The notes under the pieces were generated by a model that worked only from the letters and a program-made list of their open reading frames with translations, searched no databases and was not told where the DNA came from. Shown in pieces: positions 56,047 to 64,000 of a stretch of DNA of 64,000 nucleotides. Within the stretch, counting starts at the first letter, position 1; every line of letters begins with the position of its first letter. Source of the stretch: Microbacterium sp. EYE_78. GTDB lineage: Bacteria; Actinomycetota; Actinomycetes; Actinomycetales; Microbacteriaceae. The stretch lies in NCBI RefSeq assembly GCF_023149035.1, contig NZ_JAHXMY010000001.1, forward strand, positions 620,001 through 684,000. Direction: 5' to 3'. The position numbers and the translations under genes are program-made.

Positions 56047-56306
56047 TGACCGGAACGACCGAGAAGATCACGATGTTCGGGGCCGAATGGTGCCGCGACT
56101 GCCGCCGCACGAAGGCGCAGCTCGACGGACTCGGCATCGACTACACCTACGTCGACCTCGAGGCGGACCCCGCCGCGGCCGAGGTGGCGCGTGAGATCTC
56201 GGGTCGCACGAACATCCCGGTCGTCGTCTACCCCGACGCGACGCACCACGTCGAGCCGAGCAACGACGACGTCGCCGCGAAGCTCCGCGAGCTCTCGCTG
56301 GTCTGA
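56046..56306 (+). CDS. Glutaredoxin/mycoredoxin-like protein
   Basis: An 86-residue thioredoxin-fold protein with the redox motif EWCRDC and the cis-Pro in NIPVVVYPD. The CRDC centre is typical of actinobacterial mycoredoxin-like proteins that reduce mixed disulfides with mycothiol. Two adjacent ATGs (56043 and 56046) are possible; the second has a -10 box six bases upstream, and the first would overlap the previous stop by ATGA. Confidence 0.85.
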   Translation: MTGTTEKITMFGAEWCRDCRRTKAQLDGLGIDYTYVDLEADPAAAEVAREISGRTNIPVVVYPDATHHVEPSNDDVAAKLRELSLV

Positions 56307-56323
56307 GACCGCCGCGCACGACG

Positions 56324-57997
56324 ATGACGACAACGTCACCGGCCGGTCCGCGGATGCCCTCCCCCGAGGTGCAGGCGTCGATCGATGCCGCCGTCGACCG
56401 GCTCCGCGTCGGCGCATCCGCGTGGGCGGAGCGCACCCCCGCCGACCGCCGCGCGCTCCTGCTCGACGTGCGCGCCGCGGTCGGCGTGCTCGCACCCGAG
56501 TGGGCGCGCGTCGCTGCAGCGAGCAAGGGCATCGCGCCCCGGCATCCCCTCGCCGGGGAGGAGTGGCTCGCGGGTCCGTATGCCGCGCTCGTCGCCCTCG
56601 ACGCCTACGCCGGCACCCTCGACGCGATCGCGCACGGCCGCAGCCCGCTGCACGCGATCCGCTTCGGCGCGGCACCCGGCGGGCGCACCGTCGTCCGCAC
56701 CTCGCCGCTCAGCGCGATCGACCGCCTGCTCCTGTCGGGGTACACCACCGAGGTGTGGCTCGAGCCGGGTGTGACGGCCGGGCAGGCGACGGATGCCGCG
56801 GGCCTCGCGTCGCGGCATCCGTCCGGTCCCGGCGGAGTCGGCCTCGTCCTCGGAGCCGGCAACGTCACCTCGATCCCGTTCCTCGACGTCCTGTACGAGC
56901 TGCTGGCGAACGGACGGGTGGCGCTGCTGAAGGTGAACCCGACGCAGGACGCCCTGATCCCCGTGTTCGAGCGCGTGTTCGCACCGCTCATCGCGCCGGG
57001 CTTCGTGCAGATCGTGCGCGGCGGCGGTGACGTGGGGGCGTATCTGACGGGGCATCCCGGAATCGACCACGTCCACATCACCGGGTCCGAGTCGACCTTC
57101 CGGGCGATCGCCCGGAGCGGCCTCCGCGTGCCCATCACCGCCGAGCTCGGCGGGGTCTCACCCGTCATCGTCGTGCCGGGCCGATGGTCGAGGGCAGACC
57201 TGCGCTACCAGGCCGAGCACGTCGCCACGATGCGCCTGCACAACAGCGGACACAACTGCATCGCCGCCCAGGTCGTGCTGCTCAGCGAGGACTGGGACCA
57301 GCGCGAGGACTTCGAACGCGAACTCCGCGCGGCGTTCGCGCGGACGCCGAAGCGTCCCGTCTGGTACCCGAACGCGGACGCCCGGCTCGAGCAGGTGCGG
57401 GCGGCGTATCCCGACGCCGTGTGGTCGGCCGGCGGCACCCGGGCCATCGTCGACGGCGGCGGTGAGGTCGAGACGACGGAGCTCTTCGCACCGGTGCTGG
57501 GCGTCGTGCGCCTGTCGGGCGCGGACTTCCTGAGCGCCGCCGTCGCGTACGCGAACGAGCGGCTCACGGGCACGCTCGGCGCGAACGTGCTGATCGATCC
57601 GACGACGCGGCGGCAGCTCGGATCACGGTTCGAGGATGCCGTCGCGCGTCTGCGGTACGGGACGGTCGCCGTGAACGCCTGGACGGCGTTCGGCTTCCTC
57701 ACGCCGACCGCGACGTGGGGCGCGCACCCCGGCGGGACCGTCGACGACTGCCCGAGCGGCATCGGGATCGTCCACAACGCCCTGCTGCTCGACCGTGTCG
57801 AGCGCACGGTGGTCCGCGGTCCGTTCCGCCCGTTCCCCCGATCGATCGGCCGCGGCCGGTTCTCGCTGCTGCCGAAGCCGCCCTGGTTCGTCACCTCGCG
57901 CACCGGTCGAGCGGTCTCGCAGGGGTTCACCCGGTACCGGGTGGACGGCGATCGCGCGCGCCTCGTGCTGACCCTCGTGCGGGCGTTCTTCGCCTGA
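56324..57997 (+). CDS. Aldehyde dehydrogenase superfamily protein, acyl-CoA-reductase-like
   Basis: A 557-residue ALDH-superfamily protein longer than the usual 450-500 residues. Features seen are LKVNPTQDALIPVFERV (position of the cofactor Lys), ELGGVSPVIVVPG (general base Glu) and HNSGHNCIAAQVVL (nucleophile Cys in GHNC). The C-terminal 90 residues after LLLDRVERTVVRGPFRPFPR extend beyond the fold. The canonical glycine-rich FTGS is HITGSEST. It is probably an uncharacterised long-chain or aryl aldehyde dehydrogenase. Gene follows glutaredoxin by 17 bases and ends before a hairpin. Confidence 0.78.
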   Translation: MTTTSPAGPRMPSPEVQASIDAAVDRLRVGASAWAERTPADRRALLLDVRAAVGVLAPEWARVAAASKGIAPRHPLAGEEWLAGPYAALVALDAYAGTLDAIAHGRSPLHAIRFGAAPGGRTVVRTSPLSAIDRLLLSGYTTEVWLEPGVTAGQATDAAGLASRHPSGPGGVGLVLGAGNVTSIPFLDVLYELLANGRVALLKVNPTQDALIPVFERVFAPLIAPGFVQIVRGGGDVGAYLTGHPGIDHVHITGSESTFRAIARSGLRVPITAELGGVSPVIVVPGRWSRADLRYQAEHVATMRLHNSGHNCIAAQVVLLSEDWDQREDFERELRAAFARTPKRPVWYPNADARLEQVRAAYPDAVWSAGGTRAIVDGGGEVETTELFAPVLGVVRLSGADFLSAAVAYANERLTGTLGANVLIDPTTRRQLGSRFEDAVARLRYGTVAVNAWTAFGFLTPTATWGAHPGGTVDDCPSGIGIVHNALLLDRVERTVVRGPFRPFPRSIGRGRFSLLPKPPWFVTSRTGRAVSQGFTRYRVDGDRARLVLTLVRAFFA

Positions 57998-58086
57998 GCC
58001 GTCGGGCCGGCGCGCCGACGTCCCGTTCCGGCCGGGGATGCGGCCGGAGTTCCCGGCTCGATCGGGACCCCGGCGACCCAGACGGC

Positions 58087-58120
58087 GAGAGCCGCGACCC
58101 CGGCAGGGGACGCGGCTCTC
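58087..58120. terminator. Bidirectional terminator hairpin
   Basis: GAGAGCCGCG and CGCGGCTCTC form a perfect 10-bp stem with a 14-base loop, between the convergent ALDH-like and DEAD-box genes. Confidence 0.7.
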
Positions 58121-58139
58121 GCGAGAGGGAGGATGCGGG

Positions 58140-59666
58140 TCAGCGGCCGCCGCGGCGGTTCGCGCCGTTCTGGCGGACGACCGACCCGACGGTGAGGCCC
58201 GTGGTCGCGCGGCGACCGGTGCGGCGGGCGCCCCCGGGCGCCGCCTTCGCGGGCTGGCCGTGCGACGCGCCGTGGCTGCGGGCCGAGGGCGCCTGACGGT
58301 CGTCCGAGCGGCGCGGCGCGGCATCCCGACGCTCGCCCTGGGCCGCGCGTCCGCGCCCACCCTGGTCCGAACGGCCCTGGCCGCGACCCTGGCCCTGGCC
58401 GTCGCGCGCGGCGCGCTTGCGCTGCGCGTTGGCGCCCTGGCTCTGACCGCCACCGCGGGTCGGCTGCTGCACCGGCGCGGGCGTGACGTAGGGGGCGACG
58501 GGCCCGACGAGCTCGACGACCGACGGGGATGCCGCGGTCACGGTCTCGGGCGTGACGGAGATGGCCGCCTTGCGGAGCAGGCCGTCGACGTCGCGGCGCT
58601 GCTCGGGCAGGACGATCGTCACGACCGCGCCCTCGGCGCCGGCGCGAGCGGTGCGTCCGGAGCGGTGCAGGTACGCCTTGTGCTCGAGCGGCGGATCGAC
58701 GTGGACGACGAGCTCGACGTTGTCGACGTGCACACCGCGGGCGGCGACGTCGGTGGCGACGAGCACCTTGGCCTCGCCGGACGAGAACGCGGCGAGGTTG
58801 CGGTCGCGCTGCGGCTGCGACAGGTTGCCGTGCAGGTCGACCGACGGGATGCCCTGCGAGGTCAGCTGCTTCGCGAGCTTCTTCGCGGCGTGCTTGGTGC
58901 GGGTGAAGAGGATGCGGCGGCCCATGCCCGACGCGAGGGCCTTCACGAGGTCCTTCTTCTCGTCGCTGCCCGCGACGTGGAACACGTGGTGGGTCATCGC
59001 GGCGACCGGCGAGTGCGCCTCGTCGACGGAGTGCAGCACCTGGTTCTGCAGGAAGCGGTTCACGAGCTTGTCGACGCCGTTGTCCAGGGTGGCGCTGAAC
59101 AGCATCCGCTGTCCGCCCTGCGGGGTCGCGTTCAGGATGCGGGTGACGCCCGGCAGGAAGCCGAGGTCGGCCATGTGGTCGGCCTCGTCGATGACGGTGA
59201 TCTCGACGGCGTCGAGGCTCACGAGCTTCTGCTGCATGAGGTCCTCGAGGCGACCGGGGCAGGCCACGACGATGTCGACGCCGGCGCGGAGGGCGTCGAC
59301 CTGACGCTTCTGGTTGACGCCGCCGAAGATGGTGGTCGTCGTCATGCCGTACGCGGCGGCGAGGGGTGCGAGGGTGCGGTCGATCTGCGTCGCGAGCTCG
59401 CGGGTCGGGGCGAGCACGAGGCCGAGCACACGGCCGCGGCGGCGCGTGCCGCCCGCGAGTCCCTGCCCGAGTCGCGCGGCGAGCGGGATCGAGAAGGCGA
59501 GGGTCTTGCCCGAGCCGGTGCGACCCCGGCCGAGGACGTCGCGTCCGGCGAGGGTGTCGGGGAGGGTGTCGACCTGGATGGGGAACGGCTCGGTCTTGCC
59601 GTCCGCGGCGAGCGCGGTGAGCAGGGGTGCGGGCACGCCGAGCGTGCTGAACGTGGGGTTCGTCAT
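58140..59666 (-). CDS. DEAD-box ATP-dependent RNA helicase
   Basis: A 508-residue helicase (RhlE/CsdA class). Motifs in order are Q-motif PFPIQ, Walker A GRTGSGKT, PTRELA, VIDEADHMADL, SAT in LFSATLDN, and HRSGRTARAG. The last 130 residues are a disordered Arg/Gly/Gln-rich tail (GQGQGRGQGRSDQGGRGRAA) that should bind RNA. It unwinds RNA in ribosome assembly or mRNA decay, often cold-induced. A 181-base gene-free leader precedes it; no clear structure was seen in the leader beyond GC-rich stems. Confidence 0.95.
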   Translation of the reverse strand: MTNPTFSTLGVPAPLLTALAADGKTEPFPIQVDTLPDTLAGRDVLGRGRTGSGKTLAFSIPLAARLGQGLAGGTRRRGRVLGLVLAPTRELATQIDRTLAPLAAAYGMTTTTIFGGVNQKRQVDALRAGVDIVVACPGRLEDLMQQKLVSLDAVEITVIDEADHMADLGFLPGVTRILNATPQGGQRMLFSATLDNGVDKLVNRFLQNQVLHSVDEAHSPVAAMTHHVFHVAGSDEKKDLVKALASGMGRRILFTRTKHAAKKLAKQLTSQGIPSVDLHGNLSQPQRDRNLAAFSSGEAKVLVATDVAARGVHVDNVELVVHVDPPLEHKAYLHRSGRTARAGAEGAVVTIVLPEQRRDVDGLLRKAAISVTPETVTAASPSVVELVGPVAPYVTPAPVQQPTRGGGQSQGANAQRKRAARDGQGQGRGQGRSDQGGRGRAAQGERRDAAPRRSDDRQAPSARSHGASHGQPAKAAPGGARRTGRRATTGLTVGSVVRQNGANRRGGR

Positions 59667-59847
59667 GAGAGGACTAACTCGGGCGGTTCGCCCGGATCGG
59701 TGGCCCGGATGCGGGTGCGCATGCGGGTTCGCCGTGAGAAGGAGTCGCCGGCGACGATCAACGGATCGGCAGCGGAAGATGCGTTCTACGACGCGAGGGG
59801 CACCAGGGAAGGATGCCGCAACGCGTCCAGTCTATCAGCCGGTCCGC

Positions 59848-60828
59848 TCAGCGGTCCGCGAAGCGGTCGGTCGCGGCGCGGAGCGCGGTGGCGATACCGG
59901 GTTCGCTCGCGGAGTGCCCGGCATCGTCGACGATCGCGAACTCCGCCTCCGGCCAGGCGCGGTGCAGGTCCCACGCGGTCATCACGGGTGTGCAGGCGTC
60001 GTAGCGCCCCTGCACGATGACGGTCGGGATGTGGCGGATCGCGTCGACGCCGTCGATCAGCTGGTTCTCGCGGAACCAGCCCTTGTTGACGAAGTAGTGG
60101 TTCTCGATGCGCGCGAACGCCGTGGCGCGGGCATCGCCGAGCATCGACGCGACGAGCTTGGGGTCGGGCCGGAGGGTGAGGGTGGATGCCTCCCACGTCG
60201 TCCACGCCACGGCTGCCGGCACGTGCACCTCGGGGTTCGGGTCGAACAGCAGGCGGTGGTAGGCCTCGATCATCCGCGAGCGCTCGAGCACCGGCACCGG
60301 TTCGAGGAACTTCTCCCAGAGGTCGGGGAAGACGGCCGCAGCCCCGCCCTCGTAGAACCACTCCAGCTCGTGGCTGCGGAGGGTGAACACGCCGCGGAGG
60401 ACGAGCTCGGAGACCGAGCCCGGATGGGCCTGCGCGTAGGCGAGGGCGAGGGCGCTGCCCCACGATCCGCCGAAGACCTGCCACTGCTCGATGCCCAGGT
60501 TCCGCCGCAGCAGCTCGAGATCCGCGACGAGGTGCCACGTCGTGTTGTGGCGGAGGTCGGCATCCGGTTCGCTCACGTGCGGCGTGCTGCGGCCGCATCC
60601 GCGCTGGTCCATCAGGATGATGCGGTAGCGCTCGGGGTCGAAGAACCGCCGATGCCAGGGAGACGTGCCCGCTCCGGGGCCGCCGTGCAGGAAGACGACC
60701 GGCTTGCCGTCGGGGTTGCCCGACTCCTCCCAGTAGACGCGCTGGCCGTCGCCGACGAGCAGTTCCCCCGTCTGATGCGGTGCGATCTTGGGGTAGAGGA
60801 TGCCGTCGAGGCGGGTCTGCGGTTTCAT
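59848..60828 (-). CDS. pip: Proline iminopeptidase (alpha/beta hydrolase, S33)
   Basis: A 326-residue S33 peptidase. The oxyanion motif is FLHGGPGAGTSPWHRRFFDP, the nucleophile elbow FGGSWGS, the Asp in GRYDACTPVMTAWDL and the His in DDAGHSASEP. It releases N-terminal proline from peptides in the cytoplasm. The ATG overlaps the metallopeptidase stop by four bases; the open frame continues upstream, but this start matches the family. Confidence 0.93.
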   Translation of the reverse strand: MKPQTRLDGILYPKIAPHQTGELLVGDGQRVYWEESGNPDGKPVVFLHGGPGAGTSPWHRRFFDPERYRIILMDQRGCGRSTPHVSEPDADLRHNTTWHLVADLELLRRNLGIEQWQVFGGSWGSALALAYAQAHPGSVSELVLRGVFTLRSHELEWFYEGGAAAVFPDLWEKFLEPVPVLERSRMIEAYHRLLFDPNPEVHVPAAVAWTTWEASTLTLRPDPKLVASMLGDARATAFARIENHYFVNKGWFRENQLIDGVDAIRHIPTVIVQGRYDACTPVMTAWDLHRAWPEAEFAIVDDAGHSASEPGIATALRAATDRFADR

Positions 60829-61691
60829 AGATCCCTTCCGGAGACCGCGAACGTGTCGCAGGCCGTGAACCCTCCACGGTATCCGGTCGTGAACCATCGC
60901 TGACGCTGCTCGCTCGACCCGTGCGTCCAGCTCTCGGGGTTGACCCGCCCGGACTGCTGCTGGATGTGGTCGTCGCCGACCGCCGCCGCCGCCTCGAGTG
61001 CGTCGTCGATCTGCGCCTGGGTGGGCTCCTGCAGGTAGGGGTTGCCGTTGCGGTCGGTCTGCGCGGCGGCATCCGCCGTCCACGCCCCGGCGTAGCAGTC
61101 GGCCTGCAGCTCGGTGCGCACCGCGTTGCTGTCCGCCCCCGTGCCGTCGCGAGGGTACTCCTCGAAGACGCCGGTGAGGTGCTGCACGTGGTGGCCGTAC
61201 TCGTGGGCGAGCACGTAGAGCTGGGCGAGGTCGCCGCCCTCGGCACCGAGCTGGCCGCGGAGGATGCTCCAGAAGGTCGGGTCGATGTAGACGGTCTCGT
61301 CGGTCGGGCAGTAGAACGGGCCCGTCTGGTTGGATGCCGTGCCGCAGGGCGACTGCGTCTGCTGATCGACGATGACGAGGGCCGGCGCACGGTAGCCGTC
61401 GAGCGCCCCCTCCCAGTAGGCGTTGATGACCTCCTCGCCCGCGTCGAGGCGACAGGCGTCGTCGGCGTTGGCATCGGCTCCGGTGTCGCAGTTCTCGACG
61501 ACGCCCTCGTCCGTCGACGTGCCGCCGCCGGTGCCGCCGAGGAAGCCGCTGAAGTCCTGGCCGGTGAAGAGCATGAGGAGCAGCACGACCACGGCACCGG
61601 CTCCGCCTGCGCCGCCGGCGATCACCGCACCGCGTCCGCCGCGGCGCTTCGCGCTCGTCCCCCGGACGTCCGCGTTCGGGTTGAATGTCAT
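60825..61691 (-). CDS. Neutral zinc metallopeptidase (YpfJ family)
   Basis: A 288-residue membrane-anchored protein. A short cytoplasmic segment, one transmembrane helix (about 22-42), a Gly/Asp/Thr-rich linker, then the metallopeptidase domain with HEYGHHVQHLTG (zinc ligands and catalytic Glu) and the third ligand in ELQADCYAGAW. Cysteines at CDTG, CRLD, CGTASN and YCPTD could make disulfides outside the cell. TACGGT six bases before the ATG gives a leaderless start. The family is uncharacterised. Confidence 0.88.
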   Translation of the reverse strand: MTFNPNADVRGTSAKRRGGRGAVIAGGAGGAGAVVVLLLMLFTGQDFSGFLGGTGGGTSTDEGVVENCDTGADANADDACRLDAGEEVINAYWEGALDGYRAPALVIVDQQTQSPCGTASNQTGPFYCPTDETVYIDPTFWSILRGQLGAEGGDLAQLYVLAHEYGHHVQHLTGVFEEYPRDGTGADSNAVRTELQADCYAGAWTADAAAQTDRNGNPYLQEPTQAQIDDALEAAAAVGDDHIQQQSGRVNPESWTHGSSEQRQRWFTTGYRGGFTACDTFAVSGRDL

Positions 61692-61697
61692 GCCCGC

Positions 61698-61703
61698 ACC
61701 GTA
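61698..61703 (-). promoter_or_regulatory. -10 box for leaderless metallopeptidase mRNA
   Basis: TACGGT, six bases before the ATG at 61691. Confidence 0.45.
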
Positions 61704-61849
61704 CGCCGGGGCGGGCCGCTCCACGAGGCCGTTGCGAGCGAGCGGGGATTCGTGCTCATCGCCCGATCGGCCACAATGGACCAGACGGCGCACCGTCGCG
61801 CCGCCACCGAAGGTCGAGGAGAGCCCACCAGAGGGCGAGGAGAATCACA

Positions 61850-62284
61850 GTGGAGACACGACCAGGCGACGCCGTACCCGGCGACTACGCCGAATCGCGC
61901 ACCATCCCCATCCCGGACGACCCCCTCGCGCAGACCCCGGAGCTCGCCGCACTGCACCCCAACCCGGAGTGGTGGCTGGCGCTGCCGGCGGGGTCACGCC
62001 TGGTGGGGCTCGTCGTCTCGCGACCCGACATGCCGAGCATCGTCGCCCAGCGCGAAGCGCTCGCGACCTTCGGCGTGCCGATCGAGGGGTTCCGGCATCC
62101 GGCACCCGAGATCGGCGAAACGTGGGAGGAGCGGCTCACCCGGTTGTTCGGCCGCCTCGGCGCGGGGGACGTGCTGGTCGTCACGGACGTGAAGGCGCTC
62201 GGACGGGACGCCCACGAGGAGACGCGCACCGTCGCCGAACTGCGGCGCCGCTCGGTGATCGTGAAGGTGCTCGACCGCAGCTGA
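61850..62284 (+). CDS. Degenerate serine-resolvase-domain protein
   Basis: A 144-residue protein whose second half follows the catalytic domain of serine resolvases: VGLVVSRPDMPSIVAQREAL, ALATFGVPIEGF, RLGAGDVLVVTDVKALGRD, VAELRRRSVIVKVLDRS. Compared with gamma-delta resolvase, the Ser of the YARVST segment is kept, but its Arg is replaced by Val, and the Asp-Arg-Leu of DRLGR is replaced by Lys-Ala-Leu, so the active site is probably dead. No DNA-binding domain follows. GAGGAG precedes the GTG start. It is probably a structural or regulatory remnant, widespread in this group. Confidence 0.7.
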   Translation: METRPGDAVPGDYAESRTIPIPDDPLAQTPELAALHPNPEWWLALPAGSRLVGLVVSRPDMPSIVAQREALATFGVPIEGFRHPAPEIGETWEERLTRLFGRLGAGDVLVVTDVKALGRDAHEETRTVAELRRRSVIVKVLDRS

Positions 62285-62289
62285 GCCGG

Positions 62290-63963
62290 TCAGCTCGCCG
62301 CGCAGATGCGCGTGGCGTCGCTCACCTGCCCGGTGTCGCGGCGCACACTCACGTCGATGCAGACCTGCGTGTCGTCGCCGAGCGGCACCGTGACCGTCGA
62401 CTCGGTGATGTTGCTCGACGCCGCAGCGCCGCCGTCCAGGCGCACCTGCTGCCACAGGAAGGTGTCGCCCTCCTGCGGGTCCGGGTTGATCCACCGGAAC
62501 ACGGCCTGATCGCCGTCGACCCGACCGCTGCCGTCCTGCGGCGCCGGGATGAACTCCGCGACCGGATCCTGCGGATCGACCGGCTCGCTCGTCTCGGTCT
62601 CGGTGGGCTGCGCCTCGTCGCTGGGCGGGGCGAGCAGCGACGCCGTCACGACCGCGGCCACGACGAGGACGGCGGCTGCGGCGACGCCGAGGGCGATCCA
62701 GAGACCTCGGCGGGAGCGCGGACCGGGTGCACCGGAGGGATCCGTCTGCGAGGGCAGCGGAGGCACCGGCGGCACCGAATCCGGCGCGGCGGCCGTCGTC
62801 GGGCTCGCCGTGGCGGCGGGGATCGAACGGGGACCCCGCACGATGGTGCCTTCGTCGGCGGCCGTCGTGACGGGGCCTGCAGGCGCGATCGCCGTCGGCG
62901 GCCGCAGCTGCGTCGCCTCGGCGGCCGTCGCGGACGGGGCCCAGCCGGTGGTGTCGGGCAGTCCCCGCTCCGCCGCGATGGCCGTGCGCTCCCAGGTGGG
63001 ACCGGCCGCGGGCGCCGTCTGCGGGTCGATGCTGACGATGCCGCGCACGCGGGTCAGCTCGCCGTCCTCCTCCTCGTCCTCGAGCGGAGGCGAATCGTCG
63101 AGGATGTCGATCGGCGTCACCGAGTGCGACAGCTCGATCTGCACCTTCTGCAGTGCGCGAGCGAAGGCGACGGCCGACTCGTACCGGTCGACGGGGCGCT
63201 TGGCCATCGCCCGCTCAAGCACCTGGTGCAGCGAGAGCGGCGCGTCGGGGCGGTCGAGGCGCGCGACGGGTTCGCTCTCGATGCGGCGGATGAGCTCCGC
63301 TCCCCCGTTGCGTCCGCCGGGGACCTCGAACGGCGACCGTCCGGCGAGCAGGTTGTAGACCGTCGCCCCCAGCGCCCAGACGTCCGAACGGACGGTGAAG
63401 TCGGGGCTGTCGGCGAACGACTCCGGCGGCGACCACGGGATCGACATGCCCGCCGCCGGGTCGCTCGCCTCGGCGGTCGTCGCGATGCCGAAGTCGGTGA
63501 GGGCCGGGCGGTTGTACTCGGTGACGAGGATGTTCGCGGGCTTGATGTCGCGGTGCAGGATGCCGGCCCGGTGGGCGGTCTCGACCGCCGCGGCGACCTG
63601 GATGCCGACGCGCAGCGCCTCGGCCACCGAGATCGACGCCATCTTGGCGCGGACCTGCAGGTTCGGCTTCGAGCAGTACTCCATCACGAGGTACGACCGG
63701 CCGTCGTCCGAGACGCCGGCCTGGTAGATCGTGACGATGGCGGGATGCGTCGAGAGCATCGCCATGACGTTCGCCTCGGCCTGGAACTGCTCGGCCGCCC
63801 CGCCCGACATCTTCTCGGCGAGCAGCACCTTCACGGCGACGCGGCGGCGCGGCAGCGCCTGCTCGTACAGGTACACGTCGGCGAAGCCGCCGGATCCGAG
63901 CGGCTGGACGTAGGAGAAGCCGGGCAGCTGCGGCGGCGGCGCAGGGGCGCGCTTCGAGCTCAC
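62290..63963 (-). CDS. Ser/Thr protein kinase (PknB-type) with non-PASTA outer domain
   Basis: A 557-residue kinase. Residues about 15-285 are the kinase: glycine loop GSGGFADVYL, Lys in RVAVKVLLAE, Glu in EANVMAML, catalytic loop HRDIKPANIL, and metal-binding DFGIATTA, with SPPES at the substrate site. A Pro/Ala/Thr-rich, acidic juxtamembrane region follows, then one transmembrane helix (about 425-447). The outer domain of about 90 residues (FRWINPDPQEGDTFLWQQVR) looks like a fibronectin-type beta sandwich, not PASTA. The GTG overlaps the stop of the next gene upstream. The outer ligand is unknown. Confidence 0.9.
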   Translation of the reverse strand: MSSKRAPAPPPQLPGFSYVQPLGSGGFADVYLYEQALPRRRVAVKVLLAEKMSGGAAEQFQAEANVMAMLSTHPAIVTIYQAGVSDDGRSYLVMEYCSKPNLQVRAKMASISVAEALRVGIQVAAAVETAHRAGILHRDIKPANILVTEYNRPALTDFGIATTAEASDPAAGMSIPWSPPESFADSPDFTVRSDVWALGATVYNLLAGRSPFEVPGGRNGGAELIRRIESEPVARLDRPDAPLSLHQVLERAMAKRPVDRYESAVAFARALQKVQIELSHSVTPIDILDDSPPLEDEEEDGELTRVRGIVSIDPQTAPAAGPTWERTAIAAERGLPDTTGWAPSATAAEATQLRPPTAIAPAGPVTTAADEGTIVRGPRSIPAATASPTTAAAPDSVPPVPPLPSQTDPSGAPGPRSRRGLWIALGVAAAAVLVVAAVVTASLLAPPSDEAQPTETETSEPVDPQDPVAEFIPAPQDGSGRVDGDQAVFRWINPDPQEGDTFLWQQVRLDGGAAASSNITESTVTVPLGDDTQVCIDVSVRRDTGQVSDATRICAAS

Positions 63964-64000
63964 GGAAGATCCTCGAAGGTCAGGGTGACGCCGTCGCCGA
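63960..64000 (-). CDS. C-terminal fragment of a gene running off the right edge
   Basis: Only the last 12 codons are visible (GDGVTLTFEDLP) before the stop that overlaps the kinase start by four bases. The short sequence would suit the last strand of an FHA domain, which commonly precedes such kinases, but this cannot be decided from 12 residues. Confidence 0.35.
   Translation of the reverse strand, partial: GDGVTLTFEDLP

Overview
The window is about 70% GC and looks like the chromosome of an actinobacterium, most likely a Microbacteriaceae member such as Microbacterium. The reasons are a clpC-type Clp ATPase, a ftsH-folE-folP-folB-folK-DUF3180-PH-PH-DUF2520 operon, a tRNA-Glu/Asp/Phe cluster, almost universal ATGA/GTGA start-stop overlaps, many leaderless starts (TANNNT six bases before the start codon), and a strong excess of the heptamer GGATGCC/GGCATCC. 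No phage, IS element, integrase or CRISPR array was seen. The genus is an inference from these features.

Layout. 0-4 kb: a partial N-acetyltransferase, then a fused circularly permuted ATP-grasp/alpha-E protein coupled to a transglutaminase-fold protein. 4-10.8 kb: a catabolic unit (GntR, short-chain dehydrogenase, aldehyde dehydrogenase, class I amidotransferase-type gamma-glutamyl hydrolase, glutamine synthetase-like ligase, divergent permease) that fits degradation of an amine through gamma-glutamyl intermediates, with ethanolamine the best-fitting substrate. 10.9-16 kb: a small P-loop kinase, then a radical SAM protein of the Tes/MJ0619 type coupled to a small membrane protein and an Lgt-like diacylglyceryl transferase, then two acetyltransferases. 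This stretch and the end of the previous unit carry four copies of a 78-bp palindromic repeat. 16-18.5 kb: clpC. 18.7-21 kb: three related four-helix membrane proteins plus a small HTH regulator. 21-24.8 kb: a lipoprotein with an internal duplication, cardiolipin synthase, a small membrane protein, a DUF4192 protein. 24.8-32.2 kb: a sugar locus (secreted alpha/alpha-barrel protein, GH130, two permeases, binding protein, LacI regulator with operator). 32.5-45 kb: lysS, a SUMF1-like protein, DUF2520, two PH-domain membrane proteins, DUF3180, folK, folB, folP, folE, ftsH, hpt, tilS, then ppa on the other strand. 45-47.1 kb: an M23 peptidase with a possible MtrA site and three tRNA genes. 47.1-54.7 kb: acetyltransferase, GH42 beta-galactosidase, a SpoIIM-like pair, Arr rifamycin ADP-ribosyltransferase with a small zinc-ribbon gene, NAD-dependent epimerase, lipoprotein, HdeD-like protein. 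54.9-64 kb: GT2/GtrA glycosyltransferase, glutaredoxin, aldehyde dehydrogenase-like protein, DEAD-box helicase, proline iminopeptidase, zinc metallopeptidase, a degenerate resolvase-domain protein, and a Ser/Thr kinase.

Most genes sit in tightly coupled operons, and convergent pairs are separated by strong hairpins. The best candidates for something undescribed are the radical SAM-membrane protein-Lgt cassette, the 78-bp palindrome family, the permease-linked gamma-glutamylation unit, the triple membrane-protein/HTH operon, and the inverted repeat upstream of the LacI gene.
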